This document shows, one piece after another, positions 21,104-30,691 of a DNA stretch of 64,000 nt. The position numbers and the translations under genes were made by a program. The notes below the pieces were generated by a model. It worked only from the letters and a program-made list of their open reading frames with translations, was not told the origin of the DNA and did no database searches. This DNA is from Leptospiraceae bacterium (lineage in GTDB: Bacteria > Spirochaetota > Leptospiria > Leptospirales > Leptospiraceae). Positions within the stretch are counted from its first letter, which is position 1; each line of letters begins with the position of its first letter. The stretch is from NCBI GenBank assembly GCA_947458405.1, contig CANGZW010000003.1:36113-100112 (forward strand), in the 5' to 3' direction.

Positions 21104-22321
21104 ATGGCGAATGAAAATAATTCCACTCCAAGATTGATATTAATTGGAGTAGTCGTTGTAGTCCTCATAGGGGGGGCTATTTATTTTATGAAGGGCAAGT
21201 CAGAATCTGAAAATGTATCCTCTAAAACAGATAAAATGTCTGATACAAGTGACCCCACGAAGGGGGGAGATGTGGAAGATGGAACATCTGTTTCTGGAGG
21301 AGGTACCGGGGATCCCTCTAAGGATGGAGTGACTCCTGAGTTTCTCTTGGAACAATTCAAGGAGTGGGCTCAATATCCTCCCAATTCCAGACCACTTACA
21401 AATTACAATTACGATTTAATCCATCCTTTCTTTGTTCAGGAATCACCCATTGTAATGGTAGATGATCCAAAATCCAAGGATGACAATGGTTACAAATGCC
21501 ATCTCCAACCAAAAACTTGGGCTGTTATTGGACCCAGTTCAGAAATGTTCATAAAATTGGAGTGCCGGGATAAATCGAATATTACCACCCCTATAAAAAT
21601 AGATGATGTTCGGGTATTTAAAGAGTTTGATGGGCAGAGAACATCTACCGTTCGGGCTGATTACAATGATGATGGTCGGGATGGAGATGAGACAGCAAAA
21701 GATAATATATATACATTTAAGTGGAGACCAATGAAGCAAGATTGGGGCCAAATGTTACTAGAAGCTGATATTCAATATGGTCAGGGAAAAAAAGCCACTG
21801 TAACCTCCAGTTTCTTTTCATCCCCCGGCAAACCTGCTGAAGCAGGAAATGTTTTTAGGGATTCATTAATTGAAGGATCTTTGGTTGTACATGCTAACAT
21901 CATCGTAATCAAACCGGGAACGTATCACATTGAGGCAAATTTAAAAGAAGCGGGTGATGGGAATTTTATTGCCTTTGCAACCTTTGATGGTGGTTTAAAA
22001 AGTGGCTCTCAAGAAATTGAACTCTTATACTTTGGAAAAATTCTTCAAGATAAAGGATATGACGGGCCTTATATTGTAACCGATGTTCGTGGACATAGGG
22101 TCAATTTAGCTGTGGATCCATCCTGGCATGAGCAAGGAGAAGAGGGCTTAAAGAAGATGCTCGCAGCAAAAACAACGGAACCGGACAAAGAGCTGATTGT
22201 GCCCTTCACCGAAGAGTATAAGACAAAACCTTACAAATACAGTCAATTTAGTAAAAAAGCATATAATAGCCAGGACAAAGAAAATCGTATCAAAGAATTA
22301 GAGTCAATGGCAAGAAAATAG
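21104..22321 (+). CDS. Membrane-anchored hypothetical protein with N-terminal TM and extracytoplasmic beta-rich domain
   Basis: RLILIGVVVVVLIGGAIYFM TM then a 360-aa soluble region; SD AAGGAAAG upstream. Confidence 0.65.
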   Translation: MANENNSTPRLILIGVVVVVLIGGAIYFMKGKSESENVSSKTDKMSDTSDPTKGGDVEDGTSVSGGGTGDPSKDGVTPEFLLEQFKEWAQYPPNSRPLTNYNYDLIHPFFVQESPIVMVDDPKSKDDNGYKCHLQPKTWAVIGPSSEMFIKLECRDKSNITTPIKIDDVRVFKEFDGQRTSTVRADYNDDGRDGDETAKDNIYTFKWRPMKQDWGQMLLEADIQYGQGKKATVTSSFFSSPGKPAEAGNVFRDSLIEGSLVVHANIIVIKPGTYHIEANLKEAGDGNFIAFATFDGGLKSGSQEIELLYFGKILQDKGYDGPYIVTDVRGHRVNLAVDPSWHEQGEEGLKKMLAAKTTEPDKELIVPFTEEYKTKPYKYSQFSKKAYNSQDKENRIKELESMARK

Positions 22322-22329
22322 ATTTTATT

Positions 22330-22366
22330 TGTTGAAAATCCTTAATTGAATTGAGGATTTTCAACA
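22330..22366. terminator. Hairpin terminator
   Basis: 13-bp perfect stem TGTTGAAAATCCT...AGGATTTTCAACA right after the stop at 22321. Confidence 0.7.
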
Positions 22367-22385
22367 GTAAAAAAAAATATTTTTA

Positions 22386-23273
22386 ATGGAGCCATCAAAA
22401 GTCCTTCGAGAATTGATAAGAAAATCTGAGAAGATTTCTAAAACAAAACTAGATACTCTCATACTCGGAGAAAGTGGTTCTGGCAAAGATTGGATTGCTT
22501 CTGAAATTATTCAAAACTCAGACTTAGAAAAAATAGACAGTAGTGACTGGAGAACAAGTCTAATTCTTCTGGAAGCCCAACCTTTTCTAAAAAAAGAAAA
22601 TATTATTTTTTTTAATTTGGAAAATTTGGATTTAGAGGGACAATTTCTTCTGAATCGTGCTATAGAAAAAAAAGAAATAATTTATAATAAAATAAACATT
22701 CAATTCAAAAGAATATTCTTTCTAGCAGATATTACACTCCTTGAAAAAGTAAAATTGGGTAATTTTAGAGAAGATCTTTTTAGAAAGATATCTTCAATTC
22801 AATTAACAATTCCGCCACTCAGGGAACGAAAAGAAGATATTCTATATTTTACTAATTTATTTTTAATTGAATTGTGTAAAAAGCATAGAAAAACAGTTCC
22901 CGAATTATCGGAGAATTTTATTAATTTTTTATTAACTAACCCTTGGTTTGGCAATTTAAGGGAATTAAAATCACTTTTAGAATCTATCATCATATTTGGA
23001 AAAGGGCAAACAGTAACTCTAAAACATATTCCATCAAATTATAAAAACAGTATAACGAATAGAAGTGAACTCAATATCAGACCCGGAATTAGTTTAAAAA
23101 TTTATGAAAAAGAAATCATAAAAACAAATTTAATTCAATCAAATGGAAACAGAAAAAAAACTTCTGAAACTCTAGGAATTTCAGAAAGAAATTTATATCG
23201 AAAGATAAAAGATTATAACTTAGAAAGTTTATCTTTTGGTAGCACTGATGATACTCTCGATAATGTCATTTGA
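22386..23273 (+). CDS. Degenerate sigma54-activator-like AAA+ protein with Fis-type HTH
   Basis: GESGSGKDW Walker A; NFREDLFRKISSIQLTIPPLRERKEDI; C-terminal HTH SNGNRKKTSETLGISERNLYRKIKDY; no GAFTGA and a non-canonical Walker B. Confidence 0.75.
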   Translation: MEPSKVLRELIRKSEKISKTKLDTLILGESGSGKDWIASEIIQNSDLEKIDSSDWRTSLILLEAQPFLKKENIIFFNLENLDLEGQFLLNRAIEKKEIIYNKINIQFKRIFFLADITLLEKVKLGNFREDLFRKISSIQLTIPPLRERKEDILYFTNLFLIELCKKHRKTVPELSENFINFLLTNPWFGNLRELKSLLESIIIFGKGQTVTLKHIPSNYKNSITNRSELNIRPGISLKIYEKEIIKTNLIQSNGNRKKTSETLGISERNLYRKIKDYNLESLSFGSTDDTLDNVI

Positions 23274-24824
23274 TTGGTCATTATCTAATGCAACCCTGAT
23301 ATGATTTTCAAGCCTAGTGACCTCAAATACTTTTTTTACCGATTCAGATATATTACAAACTATTAGTTCTCCACCTCTTCTTCGCAACCAGCCCGAAATT
23401 TGAATCAATGCACCAATCCCGGATGAATCAATAAATTTCGTTTCTTTCAGATCAAAAATAATATATTTATATCCATCCTTCATTTGATTTTGAACCAGAG
23501 TTTTTAGGTCGGGGCATTTGTATAAATCAATGTCTCCATAGGTTGGATGTTCAAAGATTCTATCATGTGTTTCCACTCCACCGGTATCAATAATTTCTGC
23601 CCGGTTAAATATATCTGTCCCAGCTGCTATAAAATGTTTACTTGCATTAAAAGTATTTTCTTTCAGTCTTGTAGACATTACCTTTAAACGATTCAACACA
23701 GCAGAAAGTGTATCGAGAGATAAATTTAGATTTTCTTCTAATCTCTCTATGGCATAGTTAACAATATTTTTTGCCATATCCACTTCGTTTTCTTGGAGTA
23801 GTTTTGCCGCTCGCATTATTGTCTTACCACTGGAATAGATAAGTCTTTCTACTATAACTTCAGGAATAGCAGGGACGGGTGTTTCACTAGCATCTGTAGA
23901 GATCGAGGCAAGTACGGTTTCTAATCGCATTTTTTCAAATAAATTATAAAATGAAAGTTGAATGTCTATTAAGTTATTCAAGGGTAGGTTTTTTGCTGGA
24001 TTAACTTCTAATGATAAGACTAAATTTCGGATGTCATCAGCTCGTATATCACCCATTTGAATTAATGTAGTACCATTATCTTCTATCTGAGTTTGATAAT
24101 CATTATAGAGTTCCATCATTCTAACACCATCGGGAAATTGAAGTTTGACTTCAACAGCCTGACCATACAGAGAGCCAATATCACCAAACTCTTTAAAGAA
24201 AATTCCAGCCGCTTCTTCTGGACTACTTACAAAGTAAAAATTTCCCCCACCGGAGCTAGCTATATCTTTAAGTGAACTCTCATTAAAGTCATTCCCAAAG
24301 CCTATAGTAGTAGTACTAATTCCTCTGGAGAAATGGCTGGAGGATATAGTATTAAACTGTTCCTGATCTTTAATTCCAAGTGTTGCCTGCCCATCTGTCA
24401 ATAGTATCACACGCTTGTAAGAATTTGGAACTTCAGCACTCTCTACTATCTTTAAAGTTTGTAGCCAACCACCACTTAAATTAGTAGAAGTTCCCACTTG
24501 GATGGCTCTAATTTTATCAATTACAGAAAGTTTATCTTTCAATTGAATCAAAGGTTGCACTATCTGAACATCTGCCGAGTAGGCTACAATGCTAATATAG
24601 TCGTTTCGGGTGAGCCAATTGACCAATGCGGAGGCAGCTTCTATTACTGACTCAATTTTTTCTCCCTTCATTGACCAACTCTTGTCAATGGCGAGACCAA
24701 TCACTAAGGGTTGTCTCTGCTCATTGGCTACGACCGGAGGTGTTTTTAATTTTATTAATAAATGATTTAATTGGGTATGTTTGCCAATAACTGCGGGGAT
24801 TTCTAGTTTTGCCTCTAATTCCAT
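23229..24824 (-). CDS. VWA domain protein with C-terminal STAS domain
   Basis: MIDAS-like GLAIDKSWSMKGEK and ILLTDGQATLG; C-terminal YIIFDLKETKFIDSSGIGALIQISGWLRRRGGELIVCNI. Confidence 0.85.
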   Translation of the reverse strand: MELEAKLEIPAVIGKHTQLNHLLIKLKTPPVVANEQRQPLVIGLAIDKSWSMKGEKIESVIEAASALVNWLTRNDYISIVAYSADVQIVQPLIQLKDKLSVIDKIRAIQVGTSTNLSGGWLQTLKIVESAEVPNSYKRVILLTDGQATLGIKDQEQFNTISSSHFSRGISTTTIGFGNDFNESSLKDIASSGGGNFYFVSSPEEAAGIFFKEFGDIGSLYGQAVEVKLQFPDGVRMMELYNDYQTQIEDNGTTLIQMGDIRADDIRNLVLSLEVNPAKNLPLNNLIDIQLSFYNLFEKMRLETVLASISTDASETPVPAIPEVIVERLIYSSGKTIMRAAKLLQENEVDMAKNIVNYAIERLEENLNLSLDTLSAVLNRLKVMSTRLKENTFNASKHFIAAGTDIFNRAEIIDTGGVETHDRIFEHPTYGDIDLYKCPDLKTLVQNQMKDGYKYIIFDLKETKFIDSSGIGALIQISGWLRRRGGELIVCNISESVKKVFEVTRLENHIRVALDNDQSNDIIESIISATKR

Positions 24825-24874
24825 TCCAATTAGAGAATACTAGAAAGTTAGAATTGCAAGAAAAAAAATAGGTT

Positions 24875-25381
24875 TTATTTGATTAGTTTCTCCACTTTTT
24901 TTTGAAGGTATGGTTTTAACTTTTGAGATTGAAGAAATTCAAGAATTTCCCTCTTTTTTTCTTCCTCTTCTAGTAAATGGAGTATAACTGCAAAAAAGTA
25001 AATATTTTTGAGGGAATTTTTATTTTCCTTACAATTTTCGTAAAAAGTTAGTCCCCATTTTTTTCCTAAAGCTAAGGATTTAGAAACGAGTGCTTTTTCG
25101 ATGGCGATTGGCAGGTATTTACAGGGAGCCGTCTCCTTTTCTGTCAGGGTAAGGCTGGATAGTTTTGAGTCAATGGCAGTTAGGGAGCTTTCTGTTTGAA
25201 AATAGATTCTCCAAACGGGGTGATTGTAATCTAGGTTTGGGTGAGTATCTATATATTGAAGACTTAAAAAATTACTTTCGTTAAATTCGGAATTTTTAAA
25301 TTTCAAAAGTATGTTTTCTGTGTCATCAGCTTCTGAAATATTTTGAAAAAGAAAAAAAAGGAAGAAAAAAACTTTTATCAG
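24875..25381 (-). CDS. Hypothetical exported protein (start extended from the track's 25306)
   Basis: Track ORF begins at TTG 25306, but the frame stays open upstream and encodes a signal-peptide-like LIKVFFFLFFLFQNISEADDTEN; a CTG at 25381 overlaps the upstream stop. Confidence 0.5.
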   Translation of the reverse strand: MIKVFFFLFFLFQNISEADDTENILLKFKNSEFNESNFLSLQYIDTHPNLDYNHPVWRIYFQTESSLTAIDSKLSSLTLTEKETAPCKYLPIAIEKALVSKSLALGKKWGLTFYENCKENKNSLKNIYFFAVILHLLEEEEKKREILEFLQSQKLKPYLQKKVEKLIK

Positions 25382-25614
25382 ATTTCTAATACGTTAGAAG
25401 AGCCACACATGGGGCAAATATGGTCACTAGAATCATAGTCATCACTTTCATCATCTTCTCCACCAATTCTCCATCGGTAGTCACAATCTTCACAGGCAAG
25501 AATGAATCCTTCTTCTTCCTCGAGGTCTTCCTCGTTCTCATTAAAATCTTCATCAAATTCTTCATCGTAAGATGGCATACAAATCCCATAAATGTTATGC
25601 TCTAAAATTGTCAA
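25378..25614 (-). CDS. Small acidic protein with zinc-ribbon/rubredoxin-like CxxC...CxxC
   Basis: Highly acidic N-terminus then ACEDCDYRWRIG...ICPMCGSSNVLEI. Confidence 0.65.
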   Translation of the reverse strand: MTILEHNIYGICMPSYDEEFDEDFNENEEDLEEEEGFILACEDCDYRWRIGGEDDESDDYDSSDHICPMCGSSNVLEI

Positions 25615-25754
25615 TTATTTAATATTAAAAATATTCTATTTCCTTAAAAATTACTAGAATTGTGAGCCTATTGCATTAGCTTGGAATCATAAAACAAGGA
25701 ACGTTCAGGAGTTTTTCAATTCTTCCTTATTGAAATTAATAACCTGTCGATATT

Positions 25755-26564
25755 ATGTCTATGAACAAACAGGTTGAATCATTATTATTTAAAACTAGAA
25801 AGGATCTTTCCGAATTAATCCGTACTGCCGCATTTTGTGGTCTCAAAGGTGGGACAGAAACCGAGGACATGGATCATGATGAACTAAAACTTCTGTCATT
25901 AATAGGAAAAGACATAGTTCCCACAACTGTAAAAATTGGGGGCCCAGAGGCAAGAACGGATATTCGATACTGCTTTTCTATTGGAATAGACGGTATTTCC
26001 GCCCCCATGATTGAATCTGAATATTCTCTTCGGAATTTTATAAATACCTTAAAAAATCTTATTCCTCCGGCTAATTATTCTAAACTGAGAAAATCCATAA
26101 ATTTAGAAACAATCACAGGCTATCGGAACATACTCGAAATTGCTGATTCAAAGAGTTTCGAAGATCTAGATAATGTAACAGCCGCTCGCTCGGATTTATC
26201 CGCTTCTATGGATTCTTTACCCGATGATCCCGAAGTAATGAGAGTCACTACCCAAATCATTAAAATTGCTAGAGATCGAGGCAAAAAAACATCCGTGGGT
26301 GGCACAATTACAAAATCTAATTTTTATGTAATTAGTGATACGATTTCTCCGGATCAAATAAATTCCAGACATGTGGCTGTGGATGTAGCTAAGGTTAAAA
26401 GTCAAAACCTAAAAGATGTTCCAGAAATGATGTTATCATTTGAAATGGATCTTTATGATATTCTTGCTCAGTTCAAACCAGAAAGAGCGTACTACTATAA
26501 AAATAGAATTGAGATAAATAGAGAAAGAATTGGAATGAAAAAGGTTTTGTATTCTATTCGATAG
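25755..26564 (+). CDS. HpcH/HpaI aldolase / citrate lyase-like TIM-barrel protein
   Basis: KIGGPEARTDIRYCFSIGIDGISAPMIESEYSLRNFINTL pattern resembles CitE-like/PEP-utilising barrels; weak homology by eye. Confidence 0.55.
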   Translation: MSMNKQVESLLFKTRKDLSELIRTAAFCGLKGGTETEDMDHDELKLLSLIGKDIVPTTVKIGGPEARTDIRYCFSIGIDGISAPMIESEYSLRNFINTLKNLIPPANYSKLRKSINLETITGYRNILEIADSKSFEDLDNVTAARSDLSASMDSLPDDPEVMRVTTQIIKIARDRGKKTSVGGTITKSNFYVISDTISPDQINSRHVAVDVAKVKSQNLKDVPEMMLSFEMDLYDILAQFKPERAYYYKNRIEINRERIGMKKVLYSIR

Positions 26565-27153
26565 ATTGGCAATCTGAAAAAAATGTATTTAGTTTTTCAA
26601 ATTCTAAAAATAGAATCAAGAACCCTGTAACATCATTTTCACCAATCAGGAAATCTACAAATCCAGCGATAACCACTGCTTCTTTTTTTTCGGGAGCAGT
26701 CGGGCGGTGAATTTCTACAATTCGCTCTAAGTGTTGGATTGGAACCTTAGATTCCAATTCAAAACGTAGCAACATAGAAAAGTTATCAGTGAAAAAACTA
26801 AAAATCTTTTCTCCAAGGTTAGCTAATTCTTTCTTATTAAAATTTTCAAAAGTTATGATCTTTTCACTTTCCCCAAAAAAAGTAACTGCTAGATGTGATA
26901 CTTCCTCCACTGAAAATATTAATCTTGCTTCCCCATGGTACTGATTGTCTTTAAAGCATTTTCCCAGTTTTCGAATATAAGAATCAGAGGAATGTAACAT
27001 TTCAGGAATAATCTCAATTGCATTCATACATAAGACTCTCGGGATTGATAAGGTTTTAGTTTCAATGAGAGATTTTATGGAGGTGGAAAATGGAATTGGT
27101 AAATCTAGGGATTCATTTTTTTCAGTATTTTTAAGATTAATCATAGGGTTCAT
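26554..27153 (-). CDS. CheC/CheX-like domain protein (tentative)
   Basis: About 200 aa, position next to a stand-alone receiver domain; HLAVTFFGESEKIITFENFNKKELANLGEKIFSFFTDNFSMLL resembles CheX/CheC helices. Confidence 0.4.
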   Translation of the reverse strand: MNPMINLKNTEKNESLDLPIPFSTSIKSLIETKTLSIPRVLCMNAIEIIPEMLHSSDSYIRKLGKCFKDNQYHGEARLIFSVEEVSHLAVTFFGESEKIITFENFNKKELANLGEKIFSFFTDNFSMLLRFELESKVPIQHLERIVEIHRPTAPEKKEAVVIAGFVDFLIGENDVTGFLILFLEFEKLNTFFSDCQSIE

Positions 27154-27154
27154 T

Positions 27155-27553
27155 TTAATTGAATGGATTGATCGAAGTAGTTAGCCGTGTTGGGTAGAAT
27201 AAAACTTCCCCTTTTTTTAAGGGTACCTTTGGAATCATCCAACCGACTCCAGCATAAACAGGGAGTAGAAATTGGCTAAAAAGCATAACTCCACGAACAT
27301 CAAAACCAGTGGTGGCAATTATGATCTTGCCCTTATATCCAGATTTATAAATTTTTCTAACCAGAAGTAGACCCGAAATTTGTGATTCCATCGTTATATC
27401 ACTTACTACGGCTGTAAAATCTTTACTTAAAAAAATCTCAAAACCTTCTTTTGCATTGAAAGCCCTTTCGGAGGGGATATTTATCTTATCAAAATACAAT
27501 TTAAGATTATTTGCATATCTATCATTGTCATCCACTATAAGAACAGATTGCAT
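27155..27553 (-). CDS. Stand-alone response regulator receiver domain protein
   Basis: [55 protein letters not shown]. Confidence 0.75.
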   Translation of the reverse strand: MQSVLIVDDNDRYANNLKLYFDKINIPSERAFNAKEGFEIFLSKDFTAVVSDITMESQISGLLLVRKIYKSGYKGKIIIATTGFDVRGVMLFSQFLLPVYAGVGWMIPKVPLKKGEVLFYPTRLTTSINPFN

Positions 27554-27692
27554 AGCTTATTCATTCTCCTATTAAACCTATTTTATCTACCACTCTATAG
27601 ATATAATCGTTTGATTGTATAGTAGAATATAGCTTAGGATAAAAGAATTTGAAATTTAGAATTTTGGGAAGGGAGTGGCTTGGGATAAAAAT

Positions 27693-27725
27693 AGAAAGGT
27701 TTTCATAAACATAAAAAACCTTTCT
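27693..27725. terminator. Hairpin terminator downstream of sod
   Basis: AGAAAGGTTTT...AAAACCTTTCT inverted repeat just past the sod stop codon (27734). Confidence 0.65.
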
Positions 27726-27733
27726 AAATGGAT

Positions 27734-28312
27734 TTATTTAAAATTTTGAGATACGAACTCCCAGTTTACTAATTTCCAGAATGCTTCCACATAATTTGGT
27801 CTTGCATTTCGGTAATCAATATAATAAGCATGTTCCCAAACATCACAAGTGAGTAGGGCTTGCTTTCCATCTTTGAGGGGTGTTCCCGCATTACTTGTGC
27901 TCTCTAAAGATAAGGTTCCATCGCCATTTTTTACTAGCCATGCCCAACCGGATCCAAATGTTCCAACTGCTGTAGTACTGAATTTTTCTTTGAAGGTTGC
28001 AAACGAACCAAAAGATTTGTTAATAGCATCAGCCAATGCTCCAGAGGGCTCTCCACCACCTTTGGGAGAAAGACAATGCCAATAAAAAGTATGGTTCCAT
28101 ACTTGTGCGGCGTTATTAAAAATACCACCGGAAGATTTTTTTATAATTTCTTCTAGGGTTAAATTCTCAAACTCTGTTCCGGGTATAAGCTTGTTTAGAT
28201 TTACAACATAAGCATTGTGATGCTTTCCATAGTGATACTCTAATGTTTCAGCTGAGATGGTGGGAGCCAGCGCATCTTTTGCGTAGGGTAGCTCGGGTAA
28301 TTTATGTTCCAT
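27734..28312 (-). CDS. sodB: Fe/Mn superoxide dismutase
   Basis: [64 protein letters not shown]. Confidence 0.95.
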   Translation of the reverse strand: MEHKLPELPYAKDALAPTISAETLEYHYGKHHNAYVVNLNKLIPGTEFENLTLEEIIKKSSGGIFNNAAQVWNHTFYWHCLSPKGGGEPSGALADAINKSFGSFATFKEKFSTTAVGTFGSGWAWLVKNGDGTLSLESTSNAGTPLKDGKQALLTCDVWEHAYYIDYRNARPNYVEAFWKLVNWEFVSQNFK

Positions 28313-28464
28313 TTTTGCTCCTTTTTTACCATTCTTAGAATTATTCTAAGACCTCTCAAGGATTTTTTGTTTCCTTCCATAGAAAAGAAAAATCAAAATT
28401 GCAATTGATTGCCCCCTATAATAATATCTATTTGAAATAGAAGAAATCTTTGAAGGATACAATC

Positions 28465-29214
28465 TTGAAAACTTATACAATTATACTCTCTATCCTAATT
28501 CTCATAAATTGTAGTGAGAATACAGATAAAGATTTTGCCATTATAGGTAAATGGAAAGAGCTAAAAAGTCAGAATGAATATGAGAAAAACAAAAAAGAGG
28601 GTCTTATAGAGATCTATCAAAAAGATGGAGAATACGAAGGGAAAATTATTTCATTGGATTCGCCATTAGAAGGAGATAATGAAATACGAAAATGTTTAAT
28701 TTGTAATACTGAATCAGATTCTCCCATAATGTTACTCGGAACTATTATAATTAAAAATCTACATAAAAAATCAAATCATTATATTGGGAAAATTTATGAT
28801 ACATATAATCGAAAATGGTTTGATTTAAAAATTACACAGTTAAATGAATCAAAGATTAATTTAAGAATTTTTGCTTATTTTTCGTTATTTGGAAAAAATA
28901 TTGTAATGGAAAAAGGTGATATTTTTTATAAAGAAGTAACTACAAATGAGTCTATTTCAATTGATAAAAGTAAAAATCTTTATGGTATTTCAATTGGAGA
29001 TGTGAATGAAATAGAGGATGGATTCATAAAAATTAAATGTGATGCAAGTGAGACATTTTCTATTGGTAGTGTGGGGTATTTGTACGATAGGTTAGGGATT
29101 GTGCAAGAAAAACTTGTATTGATTAAAAAAGAAGAGGAAAATTGTACATTTAAAATAGATGAAGTTAAAACTTTAAAATTAAAGGGAAATATAGTATATT
29201 TTTATGATAAATAA
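28465..29214 (+). CDS. DUF2147-like lipoprotein with extra C-terminal region
   Basis: TTG at 28465 gives MKTYTIILSILILINCSEN (lipobox); IGKWKELK...YEGKI...HYIGKIYDTYNRKWFDLKITQLNESKINLRIFAYFSLFGK resembles DUF2147. Track start is 28450. Confidence 0.65.
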   Translation: MKTYTIILSILILINCSENTDKDFAIIGKWKELKSQNEYEKNKKEGLIEIYQKDGEYEGKIISLDSPLEGDNEIRKCLICNTESDSPIMLLGTIIIKNLHKKSNHYIGKIYDTYNRKWFDLKITQLNESKINLRIFAYFSLFGKNIVMEKGDIFYKEVTTNESISIDKSKNLYGISIGDVNEIEDGFIKIKCDASETFSIGSVGYLYDRLGIVQEKLVLIKKEEENCTFKIDEVKTLKLKGNIVYFYDK

Positions 29215-29215
29215 A

Positions 29216-29824
29216 CTATTTCCACTTTATATTTACTTTTGGATTTTTTCCTAGTTTCTCTAATACCTGTAACATATCTGACCACATTTGTTTTTGGGCA
29301 TTGCTACTATCCCCTCCATTTCTTAAGATATAACTCGGATGATAGGTAGGCATAACTGGAATCTCTTTATATTTTGACCACTTGCCTCTCATACTTGTGA
29401 TACCTTCATTTGTATTTAAAATAAATCTGGTGGAAGGATTTCCAAGTGTTACAATTACTTTTGGTTGAATAATTTCTATTTGATTTAATAAATAAGGGCT
29501 GCAAGCTTCGACCTCTTCCTTATCCGGAGCCCTATCTTTTTCAAATTTTAAATCAACAGTAGGCCTGCATTTTGTAATATTTGCAATATACACATCCTCC
29601 CGGGAAAATCCCATCGCCCGTTCTATCAAACGTGTAAGTAGTTCACCTGCTTTTCCAATAAAAGGTCTTCCCGAGAGATCTTCCTGTCTCCCGGGACCTT
29701 CTCCAATAAACATTAATTGTGCATTCGGATTTCCTTCTCCAAAAACTACTTGATTTCTAGTAGTATGTAATTTACATTTTTTACAGAGAAGAGCCTCTTC
29801 TTTAAGATTCTGTAAACTATTCAC
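29216..29824 (-). CDS. Type 4 (Fe-S) uracil-DNA glycosylase
   Basis: CKKCKLHTTRNQVVFGEGNPNAQLMFIGEGPGRQEDLSGRPFIGKAGELLTRLI; PTYHPSYILRN. Confidence 0.92.
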   Translation of the reverse strand: MNSLQNLKEEALLCKKCKLHTTRNQVVFGEGNPNAQLMFIGEGPGRQEDLSGRPFIGKAGELLTRLIERAMGFSREDVYIANITKCRPTVDLKFEKDRAPDKEEVEACSPYLLNQIEIIQPKVIVTLGNPSTRFILNTNEGITSMRGKWSKYKEIPVMPTYHPSYILRNGGDSSNAQKQMWSDMLQVLEKLGKNPKVNIKWK

Positions 29825-30691
29825 TTATATATTATATCCCAGTAGTTTATTTATTTTTTCTACCTCTTTTGGATTTCTCTTTTCAGGGGATGTTATAATT
29901 GAAAATTTAGATGAGCCTAATAAACTTTTGTCTTCACTCAGTCCGAGTTTAGGAATTAATTGAGAAATTAGTTTTTTTGCATTTTCACTATTTTTATGTA
30001 AATACCCTAACACTGCTTCAACTGTTACAGCCTCTTCATGATCTTTCCATGCATCATAATCTGTTGACATACAAACCATTTGGTATTGTATTTCAGCTTC
30101 TCGTGCTAGTTTAGCCTCAGGTAATACACTCATATTAATAATATCCCCACCAATTTGACGATACATTTTTGACTCTGCTCTGGTTGAAAAGAGGGGACCT
30201 TCCATACAAATAAGCGTTTTTTCTTTGTGTAATTTCATATTTAGTTCATTTGTGGCTTCGATAACTTTTTTTTCTAAATATTTGGAAAATGGATCTCCAA
30301 ATGGAGCATGGGCAACGATTCCATTTTTATAAAATGTTGACTCTCTCGTGCCTTTGGTTCTATCGATAATTTGATTTGGTAATACGAAATCCATCGGTGC
30401 TATTTCTTCTTTTAGACTACCCACTGCACTGAATGAAACGATTTCTTCTACACCTAAATTTTTTAATGCACATATATTAGCTAAATTTGGTATCTCAGAG
30501 GGAGAAATAAAATGACCTCTTCCATGGCGGGGTAAAAATGCAATTTCTTTACCTTTATAATTGCCAATTAGAATTGTATCGGATGGTTTACCCCATGGAG
30601 TTTCTGGAAAAACCTCATCTATTTTTTCTAGACCATCAAGGTCGTACAATCCCGTTCCACCAATAAACGCTAATTTTACGTTGTATTTCAT
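29825..30691 (-). CDS. mtnP: S-methyl-5'-thioadenosine phosphorylase
   Basis: AFIGGTGLYDLDGL; FLPRHGRGHFISPSEIPNLANI; CMEGPLFSTRAESKMYRQIGGDIINMSVLPEAKLAREAEI; STDYDAW. Confidence 0.92.
   Translation of the reverse strand: MKYNVKLAFIGGTGLYDLDGLEKIDEVFPETPWGKPSDTILIGNYKGKEIAFLPRHGRGHFISPSEIPNLANICALKNLGVEEIVSFSAVGSLKEEIAPMDFVLPNQIIDRTKGTRESTFYKNGIVAHAPFGDPFSKYLEKKVIEATNELNMKLHKEKTLICMEGPLFSTRAESKMYRQIGGDIINMSVLPEAKLAREAEIQYQMVCMSTDYDAWKDHEEAVTVEAVLGYLHKNSENAKKLISQLIPKLGLSEDKSLLGSSKFSIITSPEKRNPKEVEKINKLLGYNI

Noticed and set aside
25386-25589. 67-aa ORF in another frame of the acidic zinc-ribbon gene
   Set aside because: Alternative frame of a gene with clear CxxC motifs.
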